From Iris pallida (taxonomy: Eukaryota; Streptophyta; Magnoliopsida; Asparagales; Iridaceae): a stretch of 64,000 nt of DNA. The notes beneath the pieces are model-generated. The model had not been told where the DNA came from, ran no database searches, and worked only from the letters and a program-made list of their open reading frames with translations. Positions 21,410 to 32,391 of this stretch are shown here, in pieces. The stretch spans positions 17,179,951 through 17,243,950 of the forward strand of contig JANAVB010003400.1 in assembly GCA_029216955.1 (NCBI GenBank), written 5' to 3'. The stretch's first letter is position 1. Every line of letters starts with the position of its first letter. The position numbers were made by a program, and so were the translations under genes.

Positions 21410-21640
21410 CCTTAGTTATGGAATCTAGAGTCTACAACAGCCATATTAGCTGGCGTGGCAAAGTCATGGGGCCTGATTTTGGATATCATTCTCTCGGTTA
21501 TGGAATTTAGAGTTTTTGTAGCCAAGCATGTGGCATGACGAAAATTTTAGATACCATGATACTAGAGGTATGTACCTTAGTTAAAGACCCTATAGTTATC
21601 GTGATCATACTTACTGGCATGACAAGGATTCTGAATAATA
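21410..21640 (+). repeat. Leader tandem repeat (~75-85-bp units)
   Basis: Three degenerate units built from TTAGTTATGGAATCTAGA, GCCATATTAGCTGGC or CATACTTACTGGCATGACAA, and GATTCTGAATAATATGATT. The same units occur in reverse orientation at about 52680-52960 in the gag-bearing element, so this is a conserved property of the family leader. Confidence 0.7.
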
Positions 21641-22171
21641 TGATTATGGATAGACGTGTATGGTTACTAGATTGTAGAATAGATACCCTATAGATAGTAC
21701 CCTAGTATGATGGAGTGAAGTAGCAGTGTAGATGTTTCTTGAGTATCATGAAGTAAGGGTTCAGCTAGGCCACCTGTGGCGCAGCATAATGTCCCGCATC
21801 ATCAGAGGGATATACCCCAGAGGGGCAGGTTTTTTTGCATTGACGGTCGAGGAGGCCGATGCTACGGGTGATGGGTTAGCAGGTCTGTCTCTTTCTGTCC
21901 TTTTTTCATCTTGTATGGGTGACGAATTAGCAGATCTGTCTCTTTCTGTTCTTCTTCCTGTCCTTTTTCCCATTTTTTGAGTGATTTTGTTAGTACCTGT
22001 TAGAATATTTTGTGCCATGGTAGATAGTGTAGTGACCTCGATTGAGACTGTGAAATCACGACCAGTAGGACCATGATCTTGCATGTTGTTGGGTAGAAAT
22101 TTCTTGACCTTGATTGTTGGAGGTTTGACGTAGAAGGAGTACGACCAATTTTAAATTTCGAGAACAAAATT

Positions 22172-22189
22172 TTCTAAGAGAGGTAGGAT
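22172..22189 (+). promoter_or_regulatory. Polypurine tract of LARD2
   Basis: TCTAAGAGAGGTAGGAT directly before the right LTR start at 22190, preceded by TTTCGAGAACAAAATTT. The latter resembles the pol-end/PPT junction of plant gypsy elements (compare 43385-43420 and 45945-45976). It would prime plus-strand DNA synthesis. Confidence 0.75.
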
Positions 22190-24587
22190 TGTAATTACCA
22201 CTTTTCTAAAAGAGGGATATTTTTGACTTTTCCTATTTCATGTTATTATTTTGAATTCAAAGTATATTTTTAATGATAATTAATATTACAAAACTAGAAT
22301 TTATATTTTTGGATTAATTAATTAAAATAGTGCATATGTGATATTTTTGAATATGACTAGTGGTTAGCCTTTAGTTAGAATAGTGGTTAGTGATCCTAGA
22401 AGACCTAAACCAACTTGACATGACCACCCAACTAGATGATTATGACTAGTCTAATTGAACTTTGGTTAGCCTCTAGCTAGACTAGCATTATTAATTAGAA
22501 AGTTTGACTAAAACATAATTAGGAAGAAAGGCTTATTTTCTAAACTTGTCATGACTAAAGAGAGGGGTGTAGTTGATCTTTCCCCTTGCCCAAAATCCTA
22601 ACCCTAACCCCCTATGACAACCCACTTTCTTTATAAAGCATAACTTCATTATCTTTCTCCCTCTATCATTCAAAACCCTAATCCTAAATTAAAGCTTTTT
22701 TCCAAATTGTTCCTACCATCAATTCTTCTCCAAATTGACCTAAATTAGTCTCATTCTTTTACCCTTGGTGGAAAGAAGGCTCTATTGGCAAGCTTGGAGG
22801 GATTGGAGCACTTAGAGCTTGAAGGAATTCTAGATCTAAGAAATTTTGCATTGGGAATCTATCTCCCAATTGATATGAGCATTCTAACCCTCTAAATTCC
22901 ATTAAATTATAGTAGAGGCATTCAATAGGGACCCCCATGCATTAGGGTTGCCATGGAGAGGAGTTTTTACTCATTCTCCTCTCATTGGAGACTTTCCCCT
23001 TTGTATTTTGACCCATTTTGGGTAAAATCCGAAAATAGAATTTTAGGGTTTGTGAAATTGGTAAATTAGGTCATGCTAGTGATTTAGGACATGTGGGTCA
23101 GCTTTGGGTCAAGTTTGAATCCATTTGGAGTGCGTATCATGGACGTATCCGATACACACGCAAAGTGTTTGACAAAATGACCAAGTAGACACCCATGGCT
23201 CTAAATCTTCCATACGCCCTTGATCTAGCTAGGTATGACATTTAGATTGGTTAAGATATATATATGTACACTCATATATTTAATTATATTTGCATATTTA
23301 TAGGAGATGGGCTATGGGGACTGATTTCGGTATTTGTATGTGTGTATATAGGAGGGGACTGTTAAATGCAAGGACTGTTAGACTGATATTTAAATGTGTG
23401 GGTGTGTGTCTCCTTAGATATCTAGGTGAGGGATTATGAACTGAATTTGGCACTGTATGTGTGTGTGTGTGTGTGTGTTTTGTTGAGTTGTAGGTACAAA
23501 GAGGTATATAGAGATATAGATGTATGTGTATCCCTATAAGTAGCCATGTGGCTGTATGCAAGGATAGGAATAGGAAGGGTATGTGGGTTCTTGGAGAGGC
23601 CTGCACAGGCAGGGACTTGACCCCCTGTGTAGTGTATTGTATTGCATAGGCAGCGGAAGCAAGGGGCTTCACTGCAGGCCATTGAGTGCAGGCAGGGAGT
23701 GGGTCCAGGTGGGCTCTCAGTGACAGCAAGGGTCCTGTTGAGTGTAGTTAAGTTAGGTATCATTCATTGGATAAAGTGTGTGTGGGTTGCAAGAGTATTA
23801 ATTAGAGAATTTCATGTATAAGTCCAGTCCTTATTACATTTGTATCAATCATGGAAAGGGATTTGTGTGTATCAGTCCTAGTTGATACTGCTGTCATCCA
23901 GTTGGGGACTGGTCTAGCTATCAGTCACTCAATGGTTAAATCCGTTGTATCTTGAGTTCAGTCCAAATTTTGCTTACTGTACAGTCCACATATTAGGTGT
24001 ATCAGTCCATTTACATTCTCTTCCTTGTATCAATAATGTGAGGACTCGAGTAGTCCATCCACATTTCAGTCCCATCCTTTCATTCCCACATCATATGTAT
24101 TAGTCAGTCTAATTGCTTGGTTCGAGTTATATGTTTAACCCAGTTATCTTATATGCTCAGTCCTTTAATATCAGTCCCCTTTAGTGTCAGTCACCATATT
24201 TATTGTTCAGTCCCCCACTTCATTTTCTTGTATTAGTCTTGATTTAGGGTGGGGAACACCAATGTATCATTCCATATATAGGGCTAGGAGACTATTAGCT
24301 AGTAACTAACTTTGAATGGGGAGTTGGGGGGCTTGATTCAATAGCACTGTATGGACTGTTACAATCACCTTATGGACTGTTGATATATAAATTTTATAAG
24401 TCATCTAATGTTCAGTCCCCATTTATCTTATTGTTCAGCCATCTCCTTTAATGTTCTGTCCCTAACTCAAGTTCCTATAGTATTGGTTTAGTCTTTTCAT
24501 TTCTAGTTCAGATATTAGGATATTGTTCAATCTTTCCAAATGTTCAATACTCATATGTTAATTCCCAGTTTTTGACATATGTTCATT

Positions 24588-25245
24588 TGTCATGACCCGC
24601 ACCCAGTGAAAGTGTACGAGACCGTGGCTACGTCCAGCCTACGTCGCAGTGTCGATAGTAAAACGCTGTCCTAGGTCTCAACAATAAGTAAACAAAATAT
24701 AAAGTACCTGTCAAGTATATACTCTCCATACGAAGGACAATCTCAAAAAGATGAAACTCAATCACAAATAGCTAAGGAGGAATAACAACATGATATAGAA
24801 TAGTTAGAATGTCAAAGTACGATACAACCAGAATAGAAATGAGTCTAAGTGTTATCAACACATCACACAGAGTATATGAAATAATAACATATTAGAAGAA
24901 AGCTGGAGACAAATCCAGATAAATGTCCTAACAGTCTAATCTAGGCACTACTGGTGTCTCCTCTAGGCTAGCTGGACCCTCCTGGTGATCCAGGTTGCAA
25001 GTGTCGTCTAAGTCTGCGACATAGTAAGTGGTGCAGAAATCCTCCAAGTTCTCTATAAAATATGTCAACGTATCCAGTCAGGATTGGAGCGAAATACATA
25101 ACTCTGAAAGCAGTTTCATTGCATGGTAGGAAATACAGAACTCGCAGTAGAATAAGATACATGACATGCTGTAATGGAAATACAAGAATATACGAAATAT
25201 AGATAATGAACTTAGTACATGAATATAATAGATAAACTATACATT

Positions 25246-25343
<98 letters not shown>

Positions 25344-28300
25344 AGTGATTCAGAGCACAAGATAGTTATGTGATTGGTTTAGGTTGTACATGATTATTCT
25401 ACGATAACTCGATTATACGTGAAGGCATAATTGACATATATATGATTGTACTAGAGGAATTTAATTACATAACTACTTCTACTCTCCCACCCCAATCAAT
25501 ACACAAGGATCCGATCACGACACGGTACGTACATGATTGTTATTTATACATGAAGCACATGTGAGAACATGAGAGTGCATGAGAGCACACGAGAGTACAT
25601 GAATAATACGAATACAAGGAGTATACGATGTACATGATAAAGTATATGAACATGAAATATTCGATGCACCCGATAAGGGGATAACATCTCATGACAAGAT
25701 CCATATAGTACTAATCTGTGTTAACAATGTGTCAGCATCAAGTAAAGTAGTATAGAGCCGACAATATAGATACTATCCTGATGAAAATAATCAGAGAATG
25801 TACTCGCCTGATATCCCTAACAACAGCTGCGTATCGGTATCTGAACTGGAGTCACAAAGAACTATCATGAAATTGTAGGATTATAAAGTGTTCTAGAGTA
25901 AACAAAAGTGTTATTTATATGTTGTTAGGCCTTTTCTAGGTTAATGAAGTCAATTTGGGTCAACACTAGTCAAATAGGTCAATTGGTCAACTCTGGGTAA
26001 ACCTTAGTTCCTTTAGTCTAATTCTAGGCTTTTGGGACTATATTTAAAGTTTCTAGGTCAGAGTAGTTTGTTAGGGTATCATTACCATATCTCAACTCTC
26101 ATTAACAAGCTATTAGGATAACCTACACATATATAACTTGTATAGGCATACAAATATATACAACTATATGTCACAATAGTTATAGCCTACAAGTTATTCC
26201 TCCCCCTTTATCTGACAGAGCCTAAACCATAAAGGTGAGGACTGAAATCAACATATCCAAGACTGAACTAATGGACTATTATTATCAGTTCAAGACTGAA
26301 CTAATGGACTGTTATTATCAGTTCAAGACTGAACTAATGAGCTTATCTGAGTTCCCTTATCTCATTGCCAATTGAAACAAATAGGCAAGGGGGTTTTGAA
26401 CTAAAAACATGTACTGCACAAGGCTACAATGGGACTGAATCCTGAAGTGAAAGAAGGCTGAACAATACAATAATGTAGGTAATGGTAGAGGACTGATCAA
26501 TTTGATGTGGACTGATTCATTTAAGAGTTTAGGCAAAAATGAAAATGACTGAACATGATAAAGGATGGGGACTGATTTTTAAAACAAGGACTGAACTGTA
26601 ATGAATGGGGCTGATACTCTAAGTGTAATAGGACTGAAACCTATCTAAAGGATCTTTGAGAGGGTAATCCTGCTGCTACAAGTAGTTGCTATTAAGCAAC
26701 TAAGTTACCTGCTACCCCATGCATTTGCAGCAAGCTGCTGCAAGGAACTCATACTCGAGCTCAACACCCTACCCTAAATGATTGATACCAAAACATGAAT
26801 AACTGGTACTAATGGATTTAAACCATATAAATGGGGACTGAACTTAAAAATGAAAAATATAACAAAACCATTGTAGTATAAATGATACTAAAACAACCTA
26901 CAACTAATGCATTGATAACTGGATGAACTTGGGATTGCAGCTAATAGGAATTGGACTGAAACAGTTTGTCACAATGGACTGATACCAAACTAAAAGACTG
27001 GTATCCTATAGAATGGACTGATACAATTTGAGATATATGCCAAGGAGGGACTGAATCTAATTCCTAACGGCTGTAACAGAGACAAGTGAATTGATACTCA
27101 AAATATACATAATGGGACTGATCATGCATTTGTATATGCAGGATAGAACCAACATTATAGGACAGAACATTCCTAATGTGGACTGAGACAAATGAACTGG
27201 GCTGAACACATATTGACTGATACATGAATTAATATGGACTAAAACATATGTTATATGGACTGAACAGTAAGGAATGTCATGCAAGGATTGCCATGAATAT
27301 AGGGACTGAACATGATGCAATGTTGGCTAAAAAGTGACTGATACTAAGTACTATGGGCAGAACAAAAATGAATGGACTGAATGTCAAAACAATGAACAGT
27401 ACACTTATATACCAAGCCCCCAAATCCATTTTAACCTATCAAAATCATTCTAATTTACTAGATAGCACAATATTGATAACACATAGCAAAGCAACCCAAA
27501 ATAATTTCAAAACTGAATTAGAGCATTGGGTGCTCTTTCGGCCATTTTGTCAAACACTTGATATGCATATCCGATACGGTGCGATACACTCATGCTACCC
27601 ACTCCAAATGGATCCAAACTTGACCTAAGGCACACCGACATGTTCTAAATCCCTCATATGACCTAATTTGCTAATTTTACAAACCCTAGAATCCAAATCT
27701 CGGATTTTCCCCAATGTGAAGCAAAATCTAAAGGGGAAATCCCTCAAATAGGAAGAGGAGAGTCTAAACTCCTCTCTAATGGCACCCCAATGCAATGGGG
27801 GTCCCTAATGAATGTATCTATACTAATTAAAAGAAAATTTGAGGTTTAGAGAGCTCTTACCAATTGGGAGATAGATTTCCAATGCAAAATCCCTAGATCT
27901 AGAATCCCCTCAAGCTCCAAGTGTCCAAGTGCTCCAATTCCTTTCAAGCTAGCCGATAGAGCCTTCTTCTCTCCAAAGAGAAGAGGATGGAATTAATTTG
28001 GGGATTTGGAGACAATTTGAGTGTAGAAGAAAATTTGGGAAAGAACTCCTAAATTAGGGTTAGGTTTAGAATGGAAGGAGGAAGAAGAAGATGTGATGCT
28101 ATAAATAGGAAAGGGTGGGCTAGGTGGCCGGCCATGTAGGGATGGACTAGGGTTTGGGTTTATGACAAAATGTCTAAGAAGCCCTACTAGTTGTCATGAC
28201 AAGTTCTAAAGGAAAAGGTTTTCTTCTAACTTAGTGTTTTAGTCAAATTTCTAAATGATTTGATTGTCTAATTAGAGGCTAATTATTTTAGTGAAATGGG

Positions 28301-28484
28301 TTTGACTAAAAGCTTAATTTCACTAGTTTTGGTCCACTAGAGTCATGGAAAACATCTAATTAAAAAAAAGGCTCTGAAGTTTACAAAAGAATATCACTAA
28401 CACAATTAATTACATTAAAATGATATAATTATTCAATTCACACAAAAGTCAAAAATATTCCTATTTTAGAATGTGGTAGTGACA
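24588..28484 (-). mobile_element. Solo LTR (3897 bp) of a LARD2-related family
   Basis: Flanked by TCATT at 24583-24587 and 28485-28489. On the minus strand it starts TGTCACTACCACATTC and ends GGGTGCGGGTCATGACA, the terminal pattern of the LARD2 and B-type LTRs. There is no second LTR or internal region, so it is a solo LTR, the usual product of unequal recombination between the two LTRs of one element. It contains an alternating TA tract (25247-25343) and a GGACTG-rich section (26220-27360), the complement of the CAGTCC region. The purine-rich block near 28080-28100 contains CTATAAATAGG. Confidence 0.9.
25240..25343. repeat. (TA)n microsatellite with GTA interruptions
   Basis: About 100 bp of TATATA with three TATGTATA interruptions. 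The open frames across it encode only isoleucine-tyrosine runs. Confidence 0.95.
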
Positions 28485-31400
28485 TCATTCTACTATTTGT
28501 TAGTTCAGTCCCTATTAGACACTTAGCTCATTACCTACTATTTTTCCTACAGTTATTCATTTAATGTTCATATACTTTATTATTTGTTCAGTCCAATACT
28601 CCCATTTGTTTAAGTCTTCATATGTCCAGTCCTTATCTTTAGTTCAGTTCCAAGTTGATGAAGTTCATTCACTGTACAGTTTCCTTTATTCATTTGTTAG
28701 TTTCACTTATAGTCTTAACCTCATCTAGGTAGAAATTCCATTCCTTTATGTCAGTCCCAATGATCTTAATGTTCAGCACTGTAGTTAGCAGTCCCAGAAC
28801 ATATTGTATATTCAGTCTATTACCTAATGTTCAGTCTAGTTAATGAATGAAGGGGATGTTAGTGGCATATGCAGTAACAGTTAGATAGATAAGGGGTTTA
28901 GCCCATATGCATTACAGTTAACTATATAGGGGAGTCCCTATAGTATCAGTCCCTATGTGAGTGTTAGGATGTGGTATCAGTTTGCACTGATATGGCATCA
29001 GTTGTATTGATGTACAAGTGATGAACAGAGGAAAGGGTCGAGTACAAGGCAGACTAAGGGAAACTGCCCTATAGGCAGTGACTCCGATAGGCTTCTTAGC
29101 TCAGTCCTTGAACCAATATTTCGGACCAGATATAAGGATCAGTCCACTGTTGTATCAAGTTCAGTCCCCATCTATTAGTGTTCAGCACTGCATTACATAT
29201 GTTCAGTCCTTAACTGGAAGTCAGTCCACGGTCCTTCATGGTTCAGTTCCCTACTGAACATGATACCAGTTCACTTACCTCCCTTTAGTATCAGTCATCA
29301 TTGGAGGTATCAGTCCATTTTTGTTCAACCTCCATCTAAGTACTAAACAAGGTTGTATCTCAATGGTTCAGTCCATTTGTATCTCGAAGTATAGGGAACT
29401 GAATGTTGGAATATTATATTTTGCTCAGTACAATATCTTCATAGGTGATCAGTTCTTGAACTTGTTCAACCCATTCTTTTGTTATGTTCAGATACTTAAC
29501 ATGGTTCACTCCCCATATCATTTTGGTTCAGTTCGCTTTACCTATGATACCTGTTTAGTCCCCCACTACATTGTTTGCATCATTTCTAATTGTCTAGCCC
29601 TCTAAATTCTTATTATTAGTCATCACCTCAGTCTTAGTTCAGTCCTATATGATTAGTATCAGTGTTAGAAAGTGTGGCATGTTGCACAGAAGGGAGTATG
29701 GGTAGTGAGTTCACCCCTGAGCAGGGAATTAGCAATAGTACCTTGCACTGAGGCAGACTGCCTTGCCAAGGCAGCTAGTAGTGGCATGGCCCCACTTGGC
29801 TATGAACAGGTAAGTAGCTATGTGAGGGAGTGTTCATTGTACCAAAGAGAGATCGGTATACAGTTAGAGTGAATGATAAGGTAGTGTGATAGGAATGTGG
29901 CTATGGATATTGGCATATAGGTAGAGTATGAGTAAGGAATTTGACACACAATTATTTGTATACAAGTATAGCATGAATACCTTGATATATAAGGATATAG
30001 GGGTATGGGTTAGTAGAGTGTGGTATGATGTAATGAATAATGTAAGGGGGAAATAAGTAAGGTAGTCCAATTGATATTACCTATAGCTATCTAAATATGT
30101 ATAAATGAGCTAGGATATGGGTATGGACCTAGAAGCCTATACTAGGCCTAGTTTGACTAGTTTGACCTAGCGTAGCAAGGTACGACCTAGTATTGACCTA
30201 ATTTGACTTCCATGACCTATAAAAGGCCTAGAAGCATGTAATAAATGTATTTAAATATACTGTTTACTTTAGAACATCAAATAACTATGTATATCTCATA
30301 TATAGGTTTATGTGACACCACTTTGGGCATCAATCCTCATTTACTGCTCAGGACGACAGGCAAGTACATTCTCTGATAGTTTTCACTTATTTGATGATTA
30401 TTATGATTCAGCTTCTAGTATACTATTACCTGATTCTCTGACACAACACGGATTGACATTTCTGGATTCATTTCATGCGACATACATATTATACTTATAT
30501 GGCCTCTATTTCTAGAATTACCTACTGCAACCACCTACTAAAAACACCTACGGGCATCACTTACATTCTGGCTAGACTTGTACTTGATTTTCGTGTCGGA
30601 ATATGTATTTACTGGTACTTGTTAGGAGGGAAAATACTCGAGTAGACATGTAAACATTTCCAATCATGCTGGAACCACCTCTACTGGTATAATCTAGAAA
30701 GATAGCCATCGTCGCTAGGTTAAGCGTGCGATGTGCCATACTCACTACTGGTCTAATATAGAAAGATAGTCGTTGCACACTTGCCAAGTGTGCGATATGC
30801 TGTATTTATCCCCTTGCGATGTGCCATACTTACTACTGGTCTAATATAAAAAGATAGTCGTTGCACACTTGCCAAGTGTGCGATATACCGTATTTACCCC
30901 ATTGTCATTTACATATCGAAAGCAGTATTTCAAAACACACTGGTTTAGTGCCTTTCTACTGGATTCACATTGTACCCACTGGACGCACATCACATCTGTT
31001 CTGGCTCATTTATTTCTATTTACAATCTTTATTGTCATGTTCGTCTGATTTACCATGTTTACTCTCCTTGTACTTTAGTTAGCTGTGTTATTCTATTTCA
31101 TTTCCTTACTTTTTTTTATTCTGTTCATCAAGTATGACTTCTTATAACTGTTTTGTAGTCTTTATCATTTAATTGGAACTGCTAGAGGAGATGTGCTCGT
31201 TCCATCCTAACGGAATATATTTTTTAGATGATTGCTTATGGGATTTGTGTCCCACATACTATAATCTGAGAAGGAAATAACAACCATGGGTCCTGATTCT
31301 CAGGAGTGATTACCGAGAGATTTAGTGACTAGTTTTGACTTGTGTTAGATTCTTTGTTAGAACTTGGCATGTAAATATAATGAAGATTTTATTATTGAGA

Positions 31401-31673
31401 CTTGGATTTTGGATATTATATTTGCATGTTGTTGATATTTTAGACTTTGTAGTTTATTAGACTTCTTTGATATCTTATCGTGCTTTAGATTGTGATTGAT
31501 TATTTACTATATCTTTGTGCTTGTCCTCCAATTGGAGTTAAGATCTGTGACAGATTCATTATATTACTGTATGAGTTTGATAGAGTTATAGACAACGTTC
31601 TGCCGCCGATACTACGACGTAGGCTGGGCGCTGTCATGCACTCGTGCTCCTATACCGGGTGTGGGTCGTGTCA

Positions 31674-32318
31674 AAGATGTAGCATACGTAGCCTCTCTCT
31701 ATGTGTTTGTGCGAGGAAGACACTGTCCTCTATTTATAGCTTTTCTTTACTGGAACAGCTGTACGCGTATGTGCAGAAAATATACTATCTTCTGCCTCAA
31801 AGATACATGAAACTGGGTAGGCGCATGAGCCTTAGGGGTTCGTGGGGGGTGAATGTGTTCGATAATCACGTATAGCTCGCCACGTGTTTTGAGACGTACT
31901 GTACGAAACACTGCCATTTCAGCACACAACTCTTCATCATGGATTAGGTATGCGTCGAAGAATTTTAGACGTATAGCATTTAACTGCTTACCGCAAATAA
32001 TGTTTCTTCAGGAAAGTAACAAAACTATGTGTATTTAAACACATAGCTTTTAACTGCATACTACAAACAACTGTCCCGAAAGTAGTCGTATAAAACTGCT
32101 CCTTTTATAGCTGTTGAAGTGTAATGATGATGGTGATGTAATCACTGACATCCTCCTCGTAGTCTGAACACTGCACACTATTCGAGGTTCGTCTTTTCAT
32201 ATAAGTGATAAAAAAATGTCATACGACAAATGGACCATGCATTTCTCTGCATCGTCTTTGACCATGTGTCTTCTTTAGTCAACATTCAAGAGACCATAGT
32301 GCTTCGGGGACTGCTTCA
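31674..32318 (-). repeat. 5' part of the Tat-type LTR
   Basis: Continuation of the LTR interrupted by LARD2. On the minus strand it begins near 32318 (TGAAGCAGTCCCCGAAGC) and runs to the AAGAT at 31674-31678. It holds a TATA box and the repeated words ACATAGCTTTTAACTGC and TATAGCATTTAACTGC near 31965-32065. The 32318 boundary is a judgement from the TG start and the change of sequence; no matching second LTR is in the window. Confidence 0.55.
31731..31738 (-). promoter_or_regulatory. TATA box of the Tat-type LTR
   Basis: The minus strand reads GCTATAAATAGAGGACAG, a consensus plant TATA box (TATAAATA), with GAGAGAGAG-rich sequence downstream, as usual for plant LTR promoters. LARD2 inserted about 60 bp downstream of it and would separate it from the element's coding region. 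Confidence 0.7.
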
Positions 32319-32391
32319 ACTTTTAAAATCTTTACATCTTAGGCACATAAAATCTATGTGACCCTCCTTGTATTTTTCATGCTTCTACAAC

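Larger units (their letters stand above)
21097..22189 (+). other. LARD2 internal region (leader remnant, no gag-pol)
   Basis: It starts with a diverged copy of the post-LTR motif (21104-21122). It then follows the leader of the minus-strand element at 51050-53351 through the words GATTCGCAT, GATGTCGTGGTAGT, GAGATGATACTCAATCAC and TTGAGAGATTCTTGGGA. Next come ~75-85-bp tandem units (21410-21640), then about 450 bp of unclear origin with open frames on both strands (21732-21980 plus, 22084-21761 minus) but no recognisable domain. It ends with the polypurine tract. Coding capacity has been lost. Confidence 0.8.
16839..31673 (+). mobile_element. LARD2: LTR element with very long LTRs and a 1.1-kb non-coding interior
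   Basis: Flanked by AAGAT at 16834-16838 and 31674-31678. The left LTR (16839-21096) starts TGTAACTACC and ends GGGTCGTGACA; the right LTR (22190-31673) starts TGTAATTACC and ends GGGTCGTGTCA. Only 1093 bp lies between, with a post-LTR motif, leader repeats and a polypurine tract but no gag or pol. The leader matches that of the gag-bearing element at 50402-53351, so LARD2 looks like an internally deleted member of that family. The right LTR contains a solo LTR; without it the right LTR is about 5.6 kb and the left about 4.26 kb, the difference being mostly a 1.2-kb deletion in the left. Confidence 0.9.
22190..31673 (+). repeat. LARD2 right LTR, interrupted by a solo LTR
   Basis: LTR sequence at 22190-24587 and 28490-31673 (with TCATT duplicated around the solo LTR) ends GGGTCGTGTCA followed by AAGAT. 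It has a TATA box (TATAAAG, 22632-22638) with CCTAACCCTAACCCC upstream and AAAACCCTAATCC downstream, and it keeps about 1.17 kb (28667-29835) that the left LTR lost. Local tandem words TGCACACTTGCCAAGTGTGCG occur near 30770-30890. Confidence 0.88.

Noticed and set aside
21761..22084. 107-residue minus ORF in the LARD2 interior
   Set aside because: No recognisable domain, overlapped by an equally open plus frame, and in a region that is a deletion remnant.
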